Shown here piece by piece: positions 19,381 through 28,019 of a DNA stretch of 64,000 bases (positions are counted from its first letter, which is position 1; each line of letters starts with the position of its first letter). The translations under genes were made by a program, and so were the position numbers. The stretch spans positions 124,001-188,000 of the forward strand of contig NZ_JAAOLY010000007.1 of the NCBI RefSeq assembly GCF_011601275.1, in the 5' to 3' direction. The stretch comes from Janthinobacterium lividum. GTDB lineage: Bacteria > Pseudomonadota > Gammaproteobacteria > Burkholderiales > Burkholderiaceae_D. Under the pieces are notes generated by a model. That model did not search any database, was not told where the DNA came from, and saw only the letters and a program-made list of their open reading frames with translations.

Positions 19381-20667
19381 ATGAGAATCGAAACCCTGGC
19401 CGTGCACGCCGGCTACACCCCCGACCCGACCACCAAGGCGGCCGCCGTCCCCATCTACCAGACGGTGGCCTATGCCTTCGACAATGCCCAGCATGGCGCC
19501 GACCTGTTCGACCTCAAGGTGGCAGGCAATATCTACACGCGCATCATGAACCCCACGCAGGACGTGCTGGAAAAGCGCGTCGCGGCGCTGGAAGGCGGCG
19601 TGGCCGCGCTGGCCGTGGCATCGGGCATGGCGGCCATTACCTATGCGATCCAGACGATTGCCGAAGCGGGCGACAATTTCATCTCCGCCAGCCAGCTGTA
19701 TGGCGGCACCTACAACCTGTTTGCCCACACCCTGCCGCAGATCGGCATCGAAGTGCGCTTTGCCGATGCGCGCCAGCCCGAGACCTTCGCCGCGCTGATC
19801 GATGCGCGCACCAAGGCCATCTTCTGCGAATCGATCGGCAACCCGCTGGGCAATGTCACGGATGTGGCCAAGCTGGCCGAGATCGCGCATGCGCATGGCA
19901 TCCCGCTGATCGTCGATAACACGGTGCCGAGCCCCTATCTGTTCCGCCCCATCGAGCATGGCGCCGACATCGTCGTCCATTCGCTGACCAAATACCTGGG
20001 CGGCCACGGTACCACCGTGGGCGGCGCCATCGTCGACAGCGGGAAATTCCCGTGGTTTGATCACAAGGAGCGCTTCAAGCGCCTGAACGAGCCGGACGTG
20101 TCGTATCACGGCGTCGTCTACACGGAAGCGTTCGGCCCCGCCGCCTTTATCGGCCGCGCGCGCGTCGTCCCGCTGCGCAACATGGGCGCGGCGATTTCGC
20201 CCTTGAGCGCGTTCCAGCTGATCCAGGGCATCGAGACCTTGGCCCTGCGCATGGACCGCATCTGCGACAACACGCTGGCCCTGGCCAAGCACCTGAAACA
20301 GCATCCGAAAGTCGCGTGGGTCAATTACGCGGGCCTGGAAGACCACCCGGACCACGCGCTGGTGAAAAAATACATGCACGGCCGCGCCTCGGGCATCTTG
20401 TCCTTCGGCCTGAAGCTGTCCGCTGGTGAAGACCCGCGCGCGGCAGGCGCCCGCGTGCTCGACGCCCTGCAGCTGTTCACGCGCCTGGTCAACATCGGCG
20501 ACGCCAAGTCGCTGGCTACGCACCCGGCGTCCACCACGCACCGCCAGCTCAATCCCGAAGAACTGGCCAAGGCGGGCGTGTCCGAAGACATGCTGCGCCT
20601 GTCCGTCGGCATCGAGCATATCGACGACTTGCGCGAAGACCTGGAGCAGGCCTTGAATGCCGCTTAA
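19381..20667 (+). CDS. metY: O-acetylhomoserine sulfhydrylase (aminocarboxypropyltransferase)
   Basis: PLP enzyme of 428 residues, Cys/Met metabolism family. Motifs: ETLAVHAGYTPDPTTKAAAV at the start, YTRIMNPTQDVLEKRVAALEGG, and the PLP lysine in VVHSLTKYLGGHGTTVGG (about Lys207). Length and the start favour O-acetylhomoserine sulfhydrylase, which joins sulfide to O-acetylhomoserine to make homocysteine, over cystathionine gamma-synthase. The ATG at 19381 has CCGGAGA before it and begins at the family start; an upstream in-frame ATG at 19327 is rejected. The 3' end overlaps the convergent SDR gene by 4 bases. No SAM-type riboswitch is visible upstream. Confidence 0.9.
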   Translation: MRIETLAVHAGYTPDPTTKAAAVPIYQTVAYAFDNAQHGADLFDLKVAGNIYTRIMNPTQDVLEKRVAALEGGVAALAVASGMAAITYAIQTIAEAGDNFISASQLYGGTYNLFAHTLPQIGIEVRFADARQPETFAALIDARTKAIFCESIGNPLGNVTDVAKLAEIAHAHGIPLIVDNTVPSPYLFRPIEHGADIVVHSLTKYLGGHGTTVGGAIVDSGKFPWFDHKERFKRLNEPDVSYHGVVYTEAFGPAAFIGRARVVPLRNMGAAISPLSAFQLIQGIETLALRMDRICDNTLALAKHLKQHPKVAWVNYAGLEDHPDHALVKKYMHGRASGILSFGLKLSAGEDPRAAGARVLDALQLFTRLVNIGDAKSLATHPASTTHRQLNPEELAKAGVSEDMLRLSVGIEHIDDLREDLEQALNAA

Positions 20668-21473
20668 ACGCTGGCTTTGACCCCATAGCGCGATGCCGGC
20701 TGGCCGCGCATCGCGCCCGCGAACAGGGCCAGGCGGGCCGCGTCAAAACGCTCCCACAAGGCCTGGTCTTCCACCGAAGGCAAAGTCACCAGCTCGCCCT
20801 GGTCCAGGCCCGCCAGCGCCGCATCGACGCAGTCTTCCGCGCGCATGATGGTGGCCTGGTCCAGCTGTGCCAGCGGCACGCCGCTCAATTCCCAGATTTC
20901 CGTGGCCGTCGATGCGGGCAGTACCAGCTGCACCGTGATGCCCGTGCCGGCCAGTTCCTGCTGCAAGCCGCGCGTGAAATTCATCACATAGCCCTTGGTG
21001 GCGCTGTAGATCGTGCTGACGGGCAGGATGTGGAAGGACAGCACGGAGCCGATGTTGATGATGGTGCCGCTGTTGCGCTGCTTGAACTGCGGCAGCACGG
21101 CATACGTCAGTTGCGCCAGCGCCGCCACGTTGACCTGGTCCATCGCGGCGATGCCCTCGCGCGGCGAGTCCACCACGGCGCCCAGGGTCGAGACGCCAGC
21201 ATTGTTGACCAGCATGGTGATGGCCGGGTTGCCGGCCAGTTCTTCGGCCACGCGCTGCAGGTCGGCCGGTGCGGCCAGGTCGGCCGCCATGGCGCGCACG
21301 GCCACGCCATATTTTTTCGCCAGCGAGGCGGCCAAGGCGCCCAGGCGCTCGACCCGGCGCGCCACAAGGATCAAATCGAAGCCGCGCGCGGCCAGGCGGT
21401 CCGCATACACGGCGCCCAGGCCGGACGAAGCGCCGGTGATGAGGGCCGTGCCTTGGGTAGTAACTGCATTCAT
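20664..21473 (-). CDS. Short-chain dehydrogenase/reductase
   Basis: A 269-residue Rossmann-fold oxidoreductase of the classical SDR group. The cofactor loop TGASSGLG (about 13-20) and the catalytic YSATKG (Tyr-x-x-x-Lys) with the NNAG strand motif (LVNNAGVS) are all present. The arginines after the first strand (LVARRVERL) suggest NADPH preference. Substrate unknown. The ATG at 21473 sits 6 bases after the AAGAAGG ribosome site; the ATG two codons upstream would be too close. It is divergent from the TetR gene across a set of operator-like repeats, so TetR control is likely. Confidence 0.88.
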   Translation of the reverse strand: MNAVTTQGTALITGASSGLGAVYADRLAARGFDLILVARRVERLGALAASLAKKYGVAVRAMAADLAAPADLQRVAEELAGNPAITMLVNNAGVSTLGAVVDSPREGIAAMDQVNVAALAQLTYAVLPQFKQRNSGTIINIGSVLSFHILPVSTIYSATKGYVMNFTRGLQQELAGTGITVQLVLPASTATEIWELSGVPLAQLDQATIMRAEDCVDAALAGLDQGELVTLPSVEDQALWERFDAARLALFAGAMRGQPASRYGVKASV

Positions 21474-21524
21474 GATCATTCCTTCTTCAGTATGGGGTGG
21501 GTTGAGGCCATCAAACATGACAGA

Positions 21525-21601
21525 CATCATGCTTCAACACATTACATATGACGGTCATCATGTTTAATGTGTTGAAGCATGACCAACATCATGTATGATG
21601 T
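21525..21601. promoter_or_regulatory. Operator region between SDR and TetR genes
   Basis: CATCATG occurs three times, at 21525, 21556 and 21587, exactly 31 bp apart (about three helical turns). The third is part of a perfect inverted repeat ACATCAT-GT-ATGATGT (21586-21601). Around the first two lies a perfect 18-bp inverted repeat, TCATGCTTCAACACATTA (21527-21544) against 21565-21582, with a 20-base spacer. This is a plausible multi-site operator for the divergent TetR protein. Confidence 0.65.
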
Positions 21602-21637
21602 CAACCATTATTTTTACATCGCGATCAGGAGCCTGCC

Positions 21638-22195
21638 ATGCGTTATCCCGCCGAAGAAACCGCCGAAAAGCACCAGCGCATCCTGACGCAGGCGGCGCGG
21701 CTGTTCCGTGAAAAGGGTTACGACGGCGTCAGCGTGGGACAGATCATGCAGGCGACAGGACTCACGCACGGCCCCTTCTACAACCACTTCGCTTCGAAGG
21801 AAGCGCTGATGGCGGAAAGCACCCTGCACGGCTCGGAACATTCGCGCGTGGCGCTCGATGCGGCGACGATCAGCCCGGAAACCATGCGCCAGTACGTACG
21901 CGATTACGTGAGCGCGGCCCACCGCGATGCGCCCGGCGATGGCTGTCTGCTGGCGGCGCTGGCCGGCGACGCGCGCAAGCAGCCGGCCGTACGCCCCGCG
22001 TTTACTTTTCACCTGAAAGCCATCATCGGCAAGCTGGCCACGCATTTCCCGTGGCGGAAAAAACGCAACGCGCGGCAGGACGCCATCGTCATGCTGTCGG
22101 CCATGGTGGGCGCCGTGGCGCTGGCGCGCGCCGTCGATGATGAAGCGTTTTCGGACGAGATCCTGAAAGCCGTGAACACGGCTTTTACGACGTAG
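21638..22195 (+). CDS. TetR-family transcriptional regulator
   Basis: A 185-residue regulator. The N-terminal HTH is typical (RILTQAARLFREKGYDGVSV then GQIMQATGLTHGPFYNHFAS, about 12-52), followed by an all-helical ligand domain with GDGCLLAALAGDARK and WRKKRNARQDAI. It is divergent from the SDR gene and separated from it by strong repeats, so it probably represses that gene and itself in response to an unknown small molecule. Its stop codon TAG is the second to fourth base of the REP-like repeat that starts at 22192, so the repeat has become the end of the gene. Confidence 0.88.
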   Translation: MRYPAEETAEKHQRILTQAARLFREKGYDGVSVGQIMQATGLTHGPFYNHFASKEALMAESTLHGSEHSRVALDAATISPETMRQYVRDYVSAAHRDAPGDGCLLAALAGDARKQPAVRPAFTFHLKAIIGKLATHFPWRKKRNARQDAIVMLSAMVGAVALARAVDDEAFSDEILKAVNTAFTT

Positions 22196-22281
22196 GTCGG
22201 ATTAGCGGCGCAGCCGCGTAATCCGACAACATTGTTGACGTATGTGTTGATGTCGGATTACGCTCCGCTAGTCCGACCTAC
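22192..22281. repeat. REP-like palindromic repeat, copy 2, between convergent genes
   Basis: Outer arms GTAGGTCGGATTAGCG and CGCTAGTCCGACCTAC enclose two hairpins with CGTAATCCGAC and GTCGGATTACG arms around ACATTGTTG. It lies between the convergent TetR and NadR genes; both stop codons (22193-22195 plus, 22268-22270 minus) are inside it. It may act as a bidirectional terminator or RNA stabiliser. Confidence 0.75.
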
Positions 22282-23308
22282 GCGCGAGCAACTGGGCGAC
22301 TTGCCCGACCCTGTCTGCGACCGTGCCTGACACATTGACATAGGCGATCCCTCTGCGCGCCAGTTCGACCTGGTACCACGCATGCTGGCGCGCGCGGAAA
22401 TCCTCGTCGCGGCGCGTGCCGTCCTGGATGAACGGGAAGTCGGGGGCGCACAGCAGCACCAGGTCGTATCCGTGTTCAGCCAGCTGCGCCAGTTCCTGCT
22501 CGGCCTTGCCGAACATCTCGATGCAGTAGAAATACGTGGTCATGGGCGAGGTATCGCAAAACACCCAGCGCCGCGCGGCCAATAGCGACTGCGCTTCGCG
22601 GCGCAGCTGCTCGCGGCCGATCTTGAGCAGGTCGTCATAATTCAATATGCCATCCTGGTTTTCCCACAGCTCGCGGCCATACTCGGCCACCCAGGCTGTC
22701 TGGAAATGCGCCGCCAGCGCTTGCGCCAAGGTCGTCTTGCCGCTCGATTCGCCACCGAGCACGCACACGCGCGTGACAAAATCGGCGCGCACGATGGGCG
22801 ACAGGAAGGCGCTGTTCGCATGTGGATCTTGCCGCGCCACGGTGCCGGACACGGGCACCACGGTTCTCGCCTGGTCCACGCTCACGTGGGCCACCGGCCC
22901 GCTCGCATAATGCCGTTCCAGCACCTGCGCAAAGCCGGGCCCATAGTCTTCGCTGGTGAAGACGGCATCGACGGGCCGCTCCAGCACCGTCCAGCACAGC
23001 CAGCCCATGAAGTGGCGATGCAGCTCGCCATCGTCGTCGTTGTGCGGCAAGGTCAGCGCAGGCACGCCGCGCGCGGCGCACAGGGCGGCCAGGCGCGCAT
23101 CGTCCAGCACGACGATGTGCGCCTGCGGGAATTGCGCGCGCAGCCAACCGTCCCTGCGCGCCGGTTCGTAACCGGGAAATTCGGGCTTGGTGTAGCTGAC
23201 CACCAGCAGTTCTTCGCAAGCGTTTTGCGCACGGTTGATCAACAGTTCATGGCCCTGGTGCAGCGGGCAAAATTTGCCGACCACGAGGCCACGTTTATAT
23301 AGGTTCAT
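22268..23308 (-). CDS. nadR: NadR-like NMN adenylyltransferase/nicotinamide riboside kinase, no HTH domain
   Basis: A 346-residue bifunctional-type protein. The N-terminal nucleotidyltransferase motif GKFCPLHQGHELL (11-23) and the ISGT-like motif VSGTVARQDP (153-162) match the NMN adenylyltransferase domain; the C-terminal kinase domain starts with the P-loop LGGESSGKTT (about 184-193). NadR uses these to turn nicotinamide riboside into NMN and NAD. The DNA-binding repressor domain of enterobacterial NadR (410 aa) is absent, so it is a salvage enzyme only. It is the last gene of the seven-gene MoxR/VWA run and overlaps the PaaK-like gene by 4 bp. Confidence 0.85.
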   Translation of the reverse strand: MNLYKRGLVVGKFCPLHQGHELLINRAQNACEELLVVSYTKPEFPGYEPARRDGWLRAQFPQAHIVVLDDARLAALCAARGVPALTLPHNDDDGELHRHFMGWLCWTVLERPVDAVFTSEDYGPGFAQVLERHYASGPVAHVSVDQARTVVPVSGTVARQDPHANSAFLSPIVRADFVTRVCVLGGESSGKTTLAQALAAHFQTAWVAEYGRELWENQDGILNYDDLLKIGREQLRREAQSLLAARRWVFCDTSPMTTYFYCIEMFGKAEQELAQLAEHGYDLVLLCAPDFPFIQDGTRRDEDFRARQHAWYQVELARRGIAYVNVSGTVADRVGQVAQLLARRSD

Positions 23309-24684
23309 GCTGCCGCTTCCTGCAAATCCGAGGTGTATTGAATGATCTTGTCCTCCGCCAGCAAAGTCTCGACGGTGATAGCGCCGAAAAAAGGCGCGAG
23401 CAAGGCGCGCGCCCTGTCAGCCTGCGGCATGGCGCCCGGCGCCAGGCGCAGCGCGATGGCGCCGTCGCCATGCTGGTGCACGCCGAACAGGGCGATGGCC
23501 AGCGGTTTCAGGGCGTGCGTGATGTCGATATTGTTGATCCATTCGCCGTTGACCGTCCTGTAGCGCAAGGGGCTGCGGCCCGCCAGCCCCACCAGCACGG
23601 GACCGTGCGGGCCATGCGCCAGCGAAGCGTAATCCCCCGTGCGGTAGCGCACCAGGGGCAGGCAGAAATTGAAACCGCCCGTCACCGTGATCTCGCCACG
23701 GACTCCATCGGGCACGGGACGGCCATCCGCATCGAGGATTTCCACGTACAGGCGGTGCTGCAGCAGCACGTGGCCGCCCGCCTGTTCATCGTAGACGGCG
23801 ACAGGTCCCACTTCATTGAGCGAATAGATATCGAGCACGGGGCAGCCGAACGCCGCTTCCAGCCGCGCGCGCATGCCGGGCAACAGCATCATCGACACGG
23901 ACATCAGCGCGGCCGGCTTGTGCGCCATGGGCAGGGTCAGCAACTCGGCAAACGAGATGGGGTCGCCCGCGATCAGCTCGGGCGCCATGGCATCGAGATA
24001 GCGCGCGCGGTCGTCCGGGTGGCGCCAGTCGTCCGTATGCAGGTTGATCTTCGCCAGACCCGATTCGTTCATCGTCGGCGTGACGGAGACATAAGTGAAG
24101 CAGCGGCGCTGGTGCCCCAGCAGCATCACGCCCACCTGGCCCGCGCCATGGCGCAGGGTCACGCCGAAGCGGCGCAGCGCGCGCTTGTGGAAGGCCAGGT
24201 AGCGCCCCGCCACCAGCGGGTGCGAGGCGATCAGCAGCGGGTGGCCCGTGGTGCCCGTGGTCTGGAAATTGATCATGCGCTCCAGGTCCGCATCGTCGGG
24301 CACGAAGGCGGCGATATCGTGCGCCAGCTCGGCGCGGCTGATGGGCGCCACGTCCGCAAGGCGCGCTGGCGGCGAACCGCAGGCGCGGTAATGCGGCACC
24401 GTGGCGTAGACCGTCCTGAGAAAACCGGCCAGCCAGGGCGGCGGCGTATCGGCGGTCCAAGCGACTACCGCATCCATGACTTCCTGCTCATAGGCGCGCA
24501 ACGCTTCGACCTCCTCTGCCAGCAGCTTGTTGCCACTGCGGTTGCGGTACCGGGGCGCCGCCGGATGGCTGCGCAGTTTTTCCAGCATGCGCGCGCCCGC
24601 CGACGCCAGGGTGGGACAGTAGTCGCGGTCCGACTCCCAGGCGCCGCCAGGCAGGTTGACGTCAGGTTTGCCAGCGAGCGTCAT
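23305..24684 (-). CDS. Adenylate-forming enzyme, PaaK/CapK-like
   Basis: A 459-residue member of the AMP-binding superfamily, nearest in layout to phenylacetate-CoA ligase and CapK-type proteins. The ATP-binding loop reads INFQTTGTTGHPLL (about 146-159), the A5-type motif DIYSLNEVGPVAVYDE (about 290-305), and the A7-type motif YRTGDYASL (about 365). In this family ATP activates a carboxylic acid to an acyl-AMP, then to a thioester or other acceptor. The acid is unknown, and no carrier-protein or CoA partner gene lies alongside. The ATG at 24684 overlaps the previous stop (ATGA), preferred over the start at 24696. Sixth gene of the run. Confidence 0.75.
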   Translation of the reverse strand: MTLAGKPDVNLPGGAWESDRDYCPTLASAGARMLEKLRSHPAAPRYRNRSGNKLLAEEVEALRAYEQEVMDAVVAWTADTPPPWLAGFLRTVYATVPHYRACGSPPARLADVAPISRAELAHDIAAFVPDDADLERMINFQTTGTTGHPLLIASHPLVAGRYLAFHKRALRRFGVTLRHGAGQVGVMLLGHQRRCFTYVSVTPTMNESGLAKINLHTDDWRHPDDRARYLDAMAPELIAGDPISFAELLTLPMAHKPAALMSVSMMLLPGMRARLEAAFGCPVLDIYSLNEVGPVAVYDEQAGGHVLLQHRLYVEILDADGRPVPDGVRGEITVTGGFNFCLPLVRYRTGDYASLAHGPHGPVLVGLAGRSPLRYRTVNGEWINNIDITHALKPLAIALFGVHQHGDGAIALRLAPGAMPQADRARALLAPFFGAITVETLLAEDKIIQYTSDLQEAAA

Positions 24685-25274
24685 TCGCGCGACCACTTGT
24701 CGGCCGATTCCTCGGCTGCCTTTTTCGCCAGCGCTTCGCGGATTTCGCGCGCGCGCTGTTCCGCTAACCGGCTCGCTTCGAGCAGGCGGCGCCGTTCCGT
24801 GCCGCTGATGGCCGACAATCTGTCCGTGGCCTGCGCCACGCTTTCGTCGCGGGGCCGAAAGCCGAGGCGCGCCAGCACGATGCGCGCCAGTTCCTCGCGC
24901 CGCTCGGGGTCTTGCGTGAACTGGTGGGCCGGTGTGGCGGCGGCCAGTTCGCGCGCCGCCTCGCCCAGCACCTGCAGCAAGGCCGGCTGCGGCAACTGCT
25001 GGTCAGTAAACCAGTCGTCGGCCAGCAGCCAGCACACGATCATGGCAAGCGCCAGCCGGTTGCGGTCCGCCTTCACTTGCGCGCCGATAAATCCCTGCAG
25101 GGACGCGGCCGGCGCGCGGGCGCCATGCAGCAGCAAAATGTCGTTGACCAGCGCGGCCACGGCCACGGCCTGCGCATTGGCGACGCCGGCAATGCGGGGC
25201 TCGGCGAGGAATTCGACGGGCGTGTCGGCCAGGCGGTGGGTCAGAGTTTCGAGGTGGGGACCGTGAGTATGCAT
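24681..25274 (-). CDS. Hypothetical protein in the MoxR/VWA operon, 197 aa
   Basis: No family recognised. Residues 1-110 look helical with a buried segment (RNRLALAMIVCWLLADDWFT), and the C-terminus (about 135-197) is a charged helix rich in Arg, Glu and Ala (ERRRLLEASRLAEQRAREIR) likely to form a coiled coil. No signal peptide or catalytic motif. The ATG at 25274 is 1 base after the VWA gene stop; a longer start at 25316 would overlap that gene by 40 bases. Coupling to the VWA gene upstream and the PaaK-like gene downstream (4-bp overlap) suggests it works with one of them, perhaps as an adaptor. Confidence 0.7.
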   Translation of the reverse strand: MHTHGPHLETLTHRLADTPVEFLAEPRIAGVANAQAVAVAALVNDILLLHGARAPAASLQGFIGAQVKADRNRLALAMIVCWLLADDWFTDQQLPQPALLQVLGEAARELAAATPAHQFTQDPERREELARIVLARLGFRPRDESVAQATDRLSAISGTERRRLLEASRLAEQRAREIREALAKKAAEESADKWSRE

Positions 25275-25275
25275 G

Positions 25276-27042
25276 TCATTGTTGTATATAGTGGCGCCGG
25301 CTGAACGCCCGCGCAAAGTCCAGCAAGTCCTCGTAGCGCTCGACGGCGTGGATATCCCAGCCCTGTTCGCGGCGCGCGCGCTTTAAATCGTCATAGGTTT
25401 TCTGCAGCCACGTGTGGCTGGCCGCGCCCTCCCAGTCGCGCTCCAGGTTCAGGGCCATGGTGCCGCCCGCGCCGCCCTGGGCCAGCGCTTTCGCCGAGAT
25501 ATCCCAGCCGCTGTTGCCCAGTTCATCCTGGTCGAACATGGTGGTGATGCCGTCGTCGGAAATCATCAAAATGTGCGCGGGCCGTTCGCGCCTGGCCGCA
25601 TACGTCTGGCGCAGGCGGTGGATGGGGAAGCAGGTGCCGCCGCCGAAAAATTCCGTCAGCACGCCGAGGATCATGTCTTCATCGCGTACGAAACCCGGCG
25701 TTTGCATCACTTCGTTCTTGCCGCTCCACAGGGTCACCTGCACTTTCGCGCCGGCACGCAAGGCCGATAGCGCGATGACTGCGCCAGCCAGGGTCAAAAA
25801 TGAAGTATGCGACTGCGGGTTCGGCATGGAACCGGAACTGTCCACGTACATGTCGAGGTCAACGGGCACGGCGTCGATGGCGCGCGCCGGTTCGCGGCCA
25901 TACACGCGGCGCACGGTGGTCACGCCCGGCACGGGGCGCGGCGACTGCATCACCGATTGCAGCCAGTCGATGTCTTCCAGCGGGTCGCCGATTTCCCACG
26001 GTTCCAGCCCTTCCATCTGCGGCTCCTGCGACTCGGGCGCGGGGCGGCTGGGGAACGCGACCAGATGCGGCAAGGCCCGTTCGCGGTAGTAGCGGATGGC
26101 GATTTCATGGTCGCTCAGGTTCACGCCCGATGCCTTTAGAATGTCGCCCAGCTCGAACGGCTCGCGCAGCTGGCCGCCGCCCTGCCTGGCCGGCGCATCG
26201 GCTGCAGGCTCCTCGCCATCGAGGCCCGAGATGCGTTTGTCGTGCACGGGATGAATGGCGCCGTCCGCCTCGTCATCCTCGATCTGCTGCGCGCCATAGG
26301 TCTGGCAGCCACGGGCCGCATCGCGCGTGTCGAGCAGATAGCGGCTCGGACTCAAGGCATCCGTGTCTTCCACCAGGTAAGGCAGCAGCAAGGTGGCGAA
26401 GCGGCCAGCCGCCAGCATCCAGTCGTTCGCGTATACGCGGATCAGGCGCGCGCCCAGCCAGGCATCCGTGTCCAGGCGCTCATCGGCCTGGCCGCCTCCC
26501 AATTCTCCCTTTTCCAGCTGCCACAGGTTTTCATAGATGCGCATGTACAGGGTCCATACACCGCCGCTTTTGGCGTCAGCTTGCACCGTGCGCCCCTGCT
26601 GCAGCTTGCGGTAGATGTCGGCCATGCGCAGGTTCGCCTGACGCTGCAGGCGGTCGTTGATGAACAGGTCCGTGTACAGGTTGGCCACCATGGGCGCGTG
26701 CTGCTCCAGGGTGGGCAAGGCGCGGCGCATGCGGGCCAGCAGGCGGAACTGGTCGCTCGCGCTGCCCGGCGCGAGGATGTGGTGGCCGATTTCATGGGCG
26801 AGCACTTCCAGCGCGTAGTCGTCCAGGCCCAGCTCCGTCACCAGCGGCAAATCCACCACGACGCTCTGGTCCAGCAAACGGATCATGGCGAAGCTGCCGG
26901 ACAAGCCCTGCTTGCTGGCCTCGACGCGACTGGCGCACAGGCTCGGGTCGCGCAAGCGCGTAAACTTGCTCCACACGGCCAGGGCTCCGGGCCAGGCGGC
27001 GCGCCAGGCGTCGATCAGCGCGGTGTCGGCGGTCGTCTTCAT
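25276..27042 (-). CDS. VWA-domain protein with N-terminal HEXXH metallopeptidase-like domain
   Basis: A 588-residue cytoplasmic protein. The N-terminal domain carries a zincin motif HEIGHH (83-88), with a possible third ligand in NLYTDLFIND (121-130). A low-complexity linker rich in acidic residues (about 250-300) leads to a C-terminal von Willebrand A domain with a complete MIDAS motif DSSGSM (401-406). This matches the predicted metallopeptidase plus VWA-like architecture (COG3864-type), usually encoded beside MoxR ATPases. By analogy with RavA-ViaA the VWA part would dock on the hexameric ATPase. Protease activity is predicted only. Start ATG overlaps the preceding stop (ATGA). Confidence 0.82.
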   Translation of the reverse strand: MKTTADTALIDAWRAAWPGALAVWSKFTRLRDPSLCASRVEASKQGLSGSFAMIRLLDQSVVVDLPLVTELGLDDYALEVLAHEIGHHILAPGSASDQFRLLARMRRALPTLEQHAPMVANLYTDLFINDRLQRQANLRMADIYRKLQQGRTVQADAKSGGVWTLYMRIYENLWQLEKGELGGGQADERLDTDAWLGARLIRVYANDWMLAAGRFATLLLPYLVEDTDALSPSRYLLDTRDAARGCQTYGAQQIEDDEADGAIHPVHDKRISGLDGEEPAADAPARQGGGQLREPFELGDILKASGVNLSDHEIAIRYYRERALPHLVAFPSRPAPESQEPQMEGLEPWEIGDPLEDIDWLQSVMQSPRPVPGVTTVRRVYGREPARAIDAVPVDLDMYVDSSGSMPNPQSHTSFLTLAGAVIALSALRAGAKVQVTLWSGKNEVMQTPGFVRDEDMILGVLTEFFGGGTCFPIHRLRQTYAARRERPAHILMISDDGITTMFDQDELGNSGWDISAKALAQGGAGGTMALNLERDWEGAASHTWLQKTYDDLKRARREQGWDIHAVERYEDLLDFARAFSRRHYIQQ

Positions 27043-28010
27043 GCGAGCGGCAGCAGGCGGATCGCGTGCGTCCAAGGCGACGTGATGGCGAGCGTATGCG
27101 CATTCGCGGCGATGGCGATGTCGCCGGCCGGCAGATCGAGCGCGATGCTGCGCGCACCGATATGGACCGTGGCCCCATCGAGGCGCACGGACGGTGGCAT
27201 GCCGGCATTGGCCTGCTCATACTCCTGCGCCGTGGCGCTGTGCAGCACGGCGCCATAGGCATCGGCCACCAGCAGGTAATGGCGCTCGGCGCTGCGCACG
27301 ACAAAACCGTCGTTTGTCGCGCGCACCTGCGGCGGCGTGCCGAAATCGCCACCGAGGCCGCTGAAGCTGCCGAACTCTCTGCCCTCGGCATTGCCGCGCC
27401 AGGGATAGTCCAGCAACTGCGCCCGCACCTGCGGCCATTGCGCGCCCGGTTCGTCAAACGCGGCCAGCGCCAGCGCTGGCGGCAAGGTGTCGGCGGCGGC
27501 CAGCGCGCCCTGGCGGAAATGCGCGACGCCTGCGCGCCAGGCCAGCACCTGGCCTACGGCGCGCAGCTGCGCAACGCTGCCCACTTGCGGTGCCACGGCA
27601 GCCATCCCGGCCTGCCACTGCGCGGGCCGCGCGCCCGCCACAGAGTCGATGTGGATGGCGGCGTTGCTGAGCATGCCCAGCACGTCGACGGGGGCCATCG
27701 CCAGCAGCGGTGCAAACTGCGGCGCCAGTTCGCGCCACACGGTATTGAGGAACGGGTTTTTCGCGGCCGGACCGGCCAGGCCATGGCCCACCAGTTCCAG
27801 GGCCATGTCGTAGGCGGCCAGGGTGGCGCCGCCCACGCGCTCGGGCGCGGTGGCGGTCACGGCCAGCACCAGCGGATCGACGCCATCGTGCAAGAAGGCG
27901 CCGAAGGCGGCCATGTCGAGTGAGGGGAAACGCCGGCGCGCTTCCGCCGCACGCGCATTGAACTGGGCGCGGCCGCTGGCGAGTATCGAGGCAAAGGCAG
28001 GAGAAATCAT
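27039..28010 (-). CDS. Hypothetical protein in the MoxR/VWA operon, 323 aa
   Basis: No family recognised. The first 200 residues are helical and alanine-rich (FPSLDMAAFGAFLHDGVDPL is typical). Residues about 205-323 look beta-rich and glycine-rich (FGSFSGLGGDFGTPPQVRAT; YLLVADAYGAVLHSA), and the segment SVRLDGATVHIGARSIALDL resembles strands of a small sandwich. No signal peptide or clear active site. It sits between the 157-aa protein (9-base gap) and the VWA protein (4-bp overlap), so it is probably a fixed partner of the ATPase-VWA machine, perhaps its substrate receptor. That role is inference. Confidence 0.75.
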   Translation of the reverse strand: MISPAFASILASGRAQFNARAAEARRRFPSLDMAAFGAFLHDGVDPLVLAVTATAPERVGGATLAAYDMALELVGHGLAGPAAKNPFLNTVWRELAPQFAPLLAMAPVDVLGMLSNAAIHIDSVAGARPAQWQAGMAAVAPQVGSVAQLRAVGQVLAWRAGVAHFRQGALAAADTLPPALALAAFDEPGAQWPQVRAQLLDYPWRGNAEGREFGSFSGLGGDFGTPPQVRATNDGFVVRSAERHYLLVADAYGAVLHSATAQEYEQANAGMPPSVRLDGATVHIGARSIALDLPAGDIAIAANAHTLAITSPWTHAIRLLPLA

Positions 28011-28019
28011 CGGTGTCTG

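Noticed and set aside
23338-25266. A 642-codon plus-strand frame opposite the PaaK-like and 197-aa genes
   Set aside because: Shadow frame; both minus-strand genes have overlapping-start coupling and, for PaaK, clear AMP-binding motifs.
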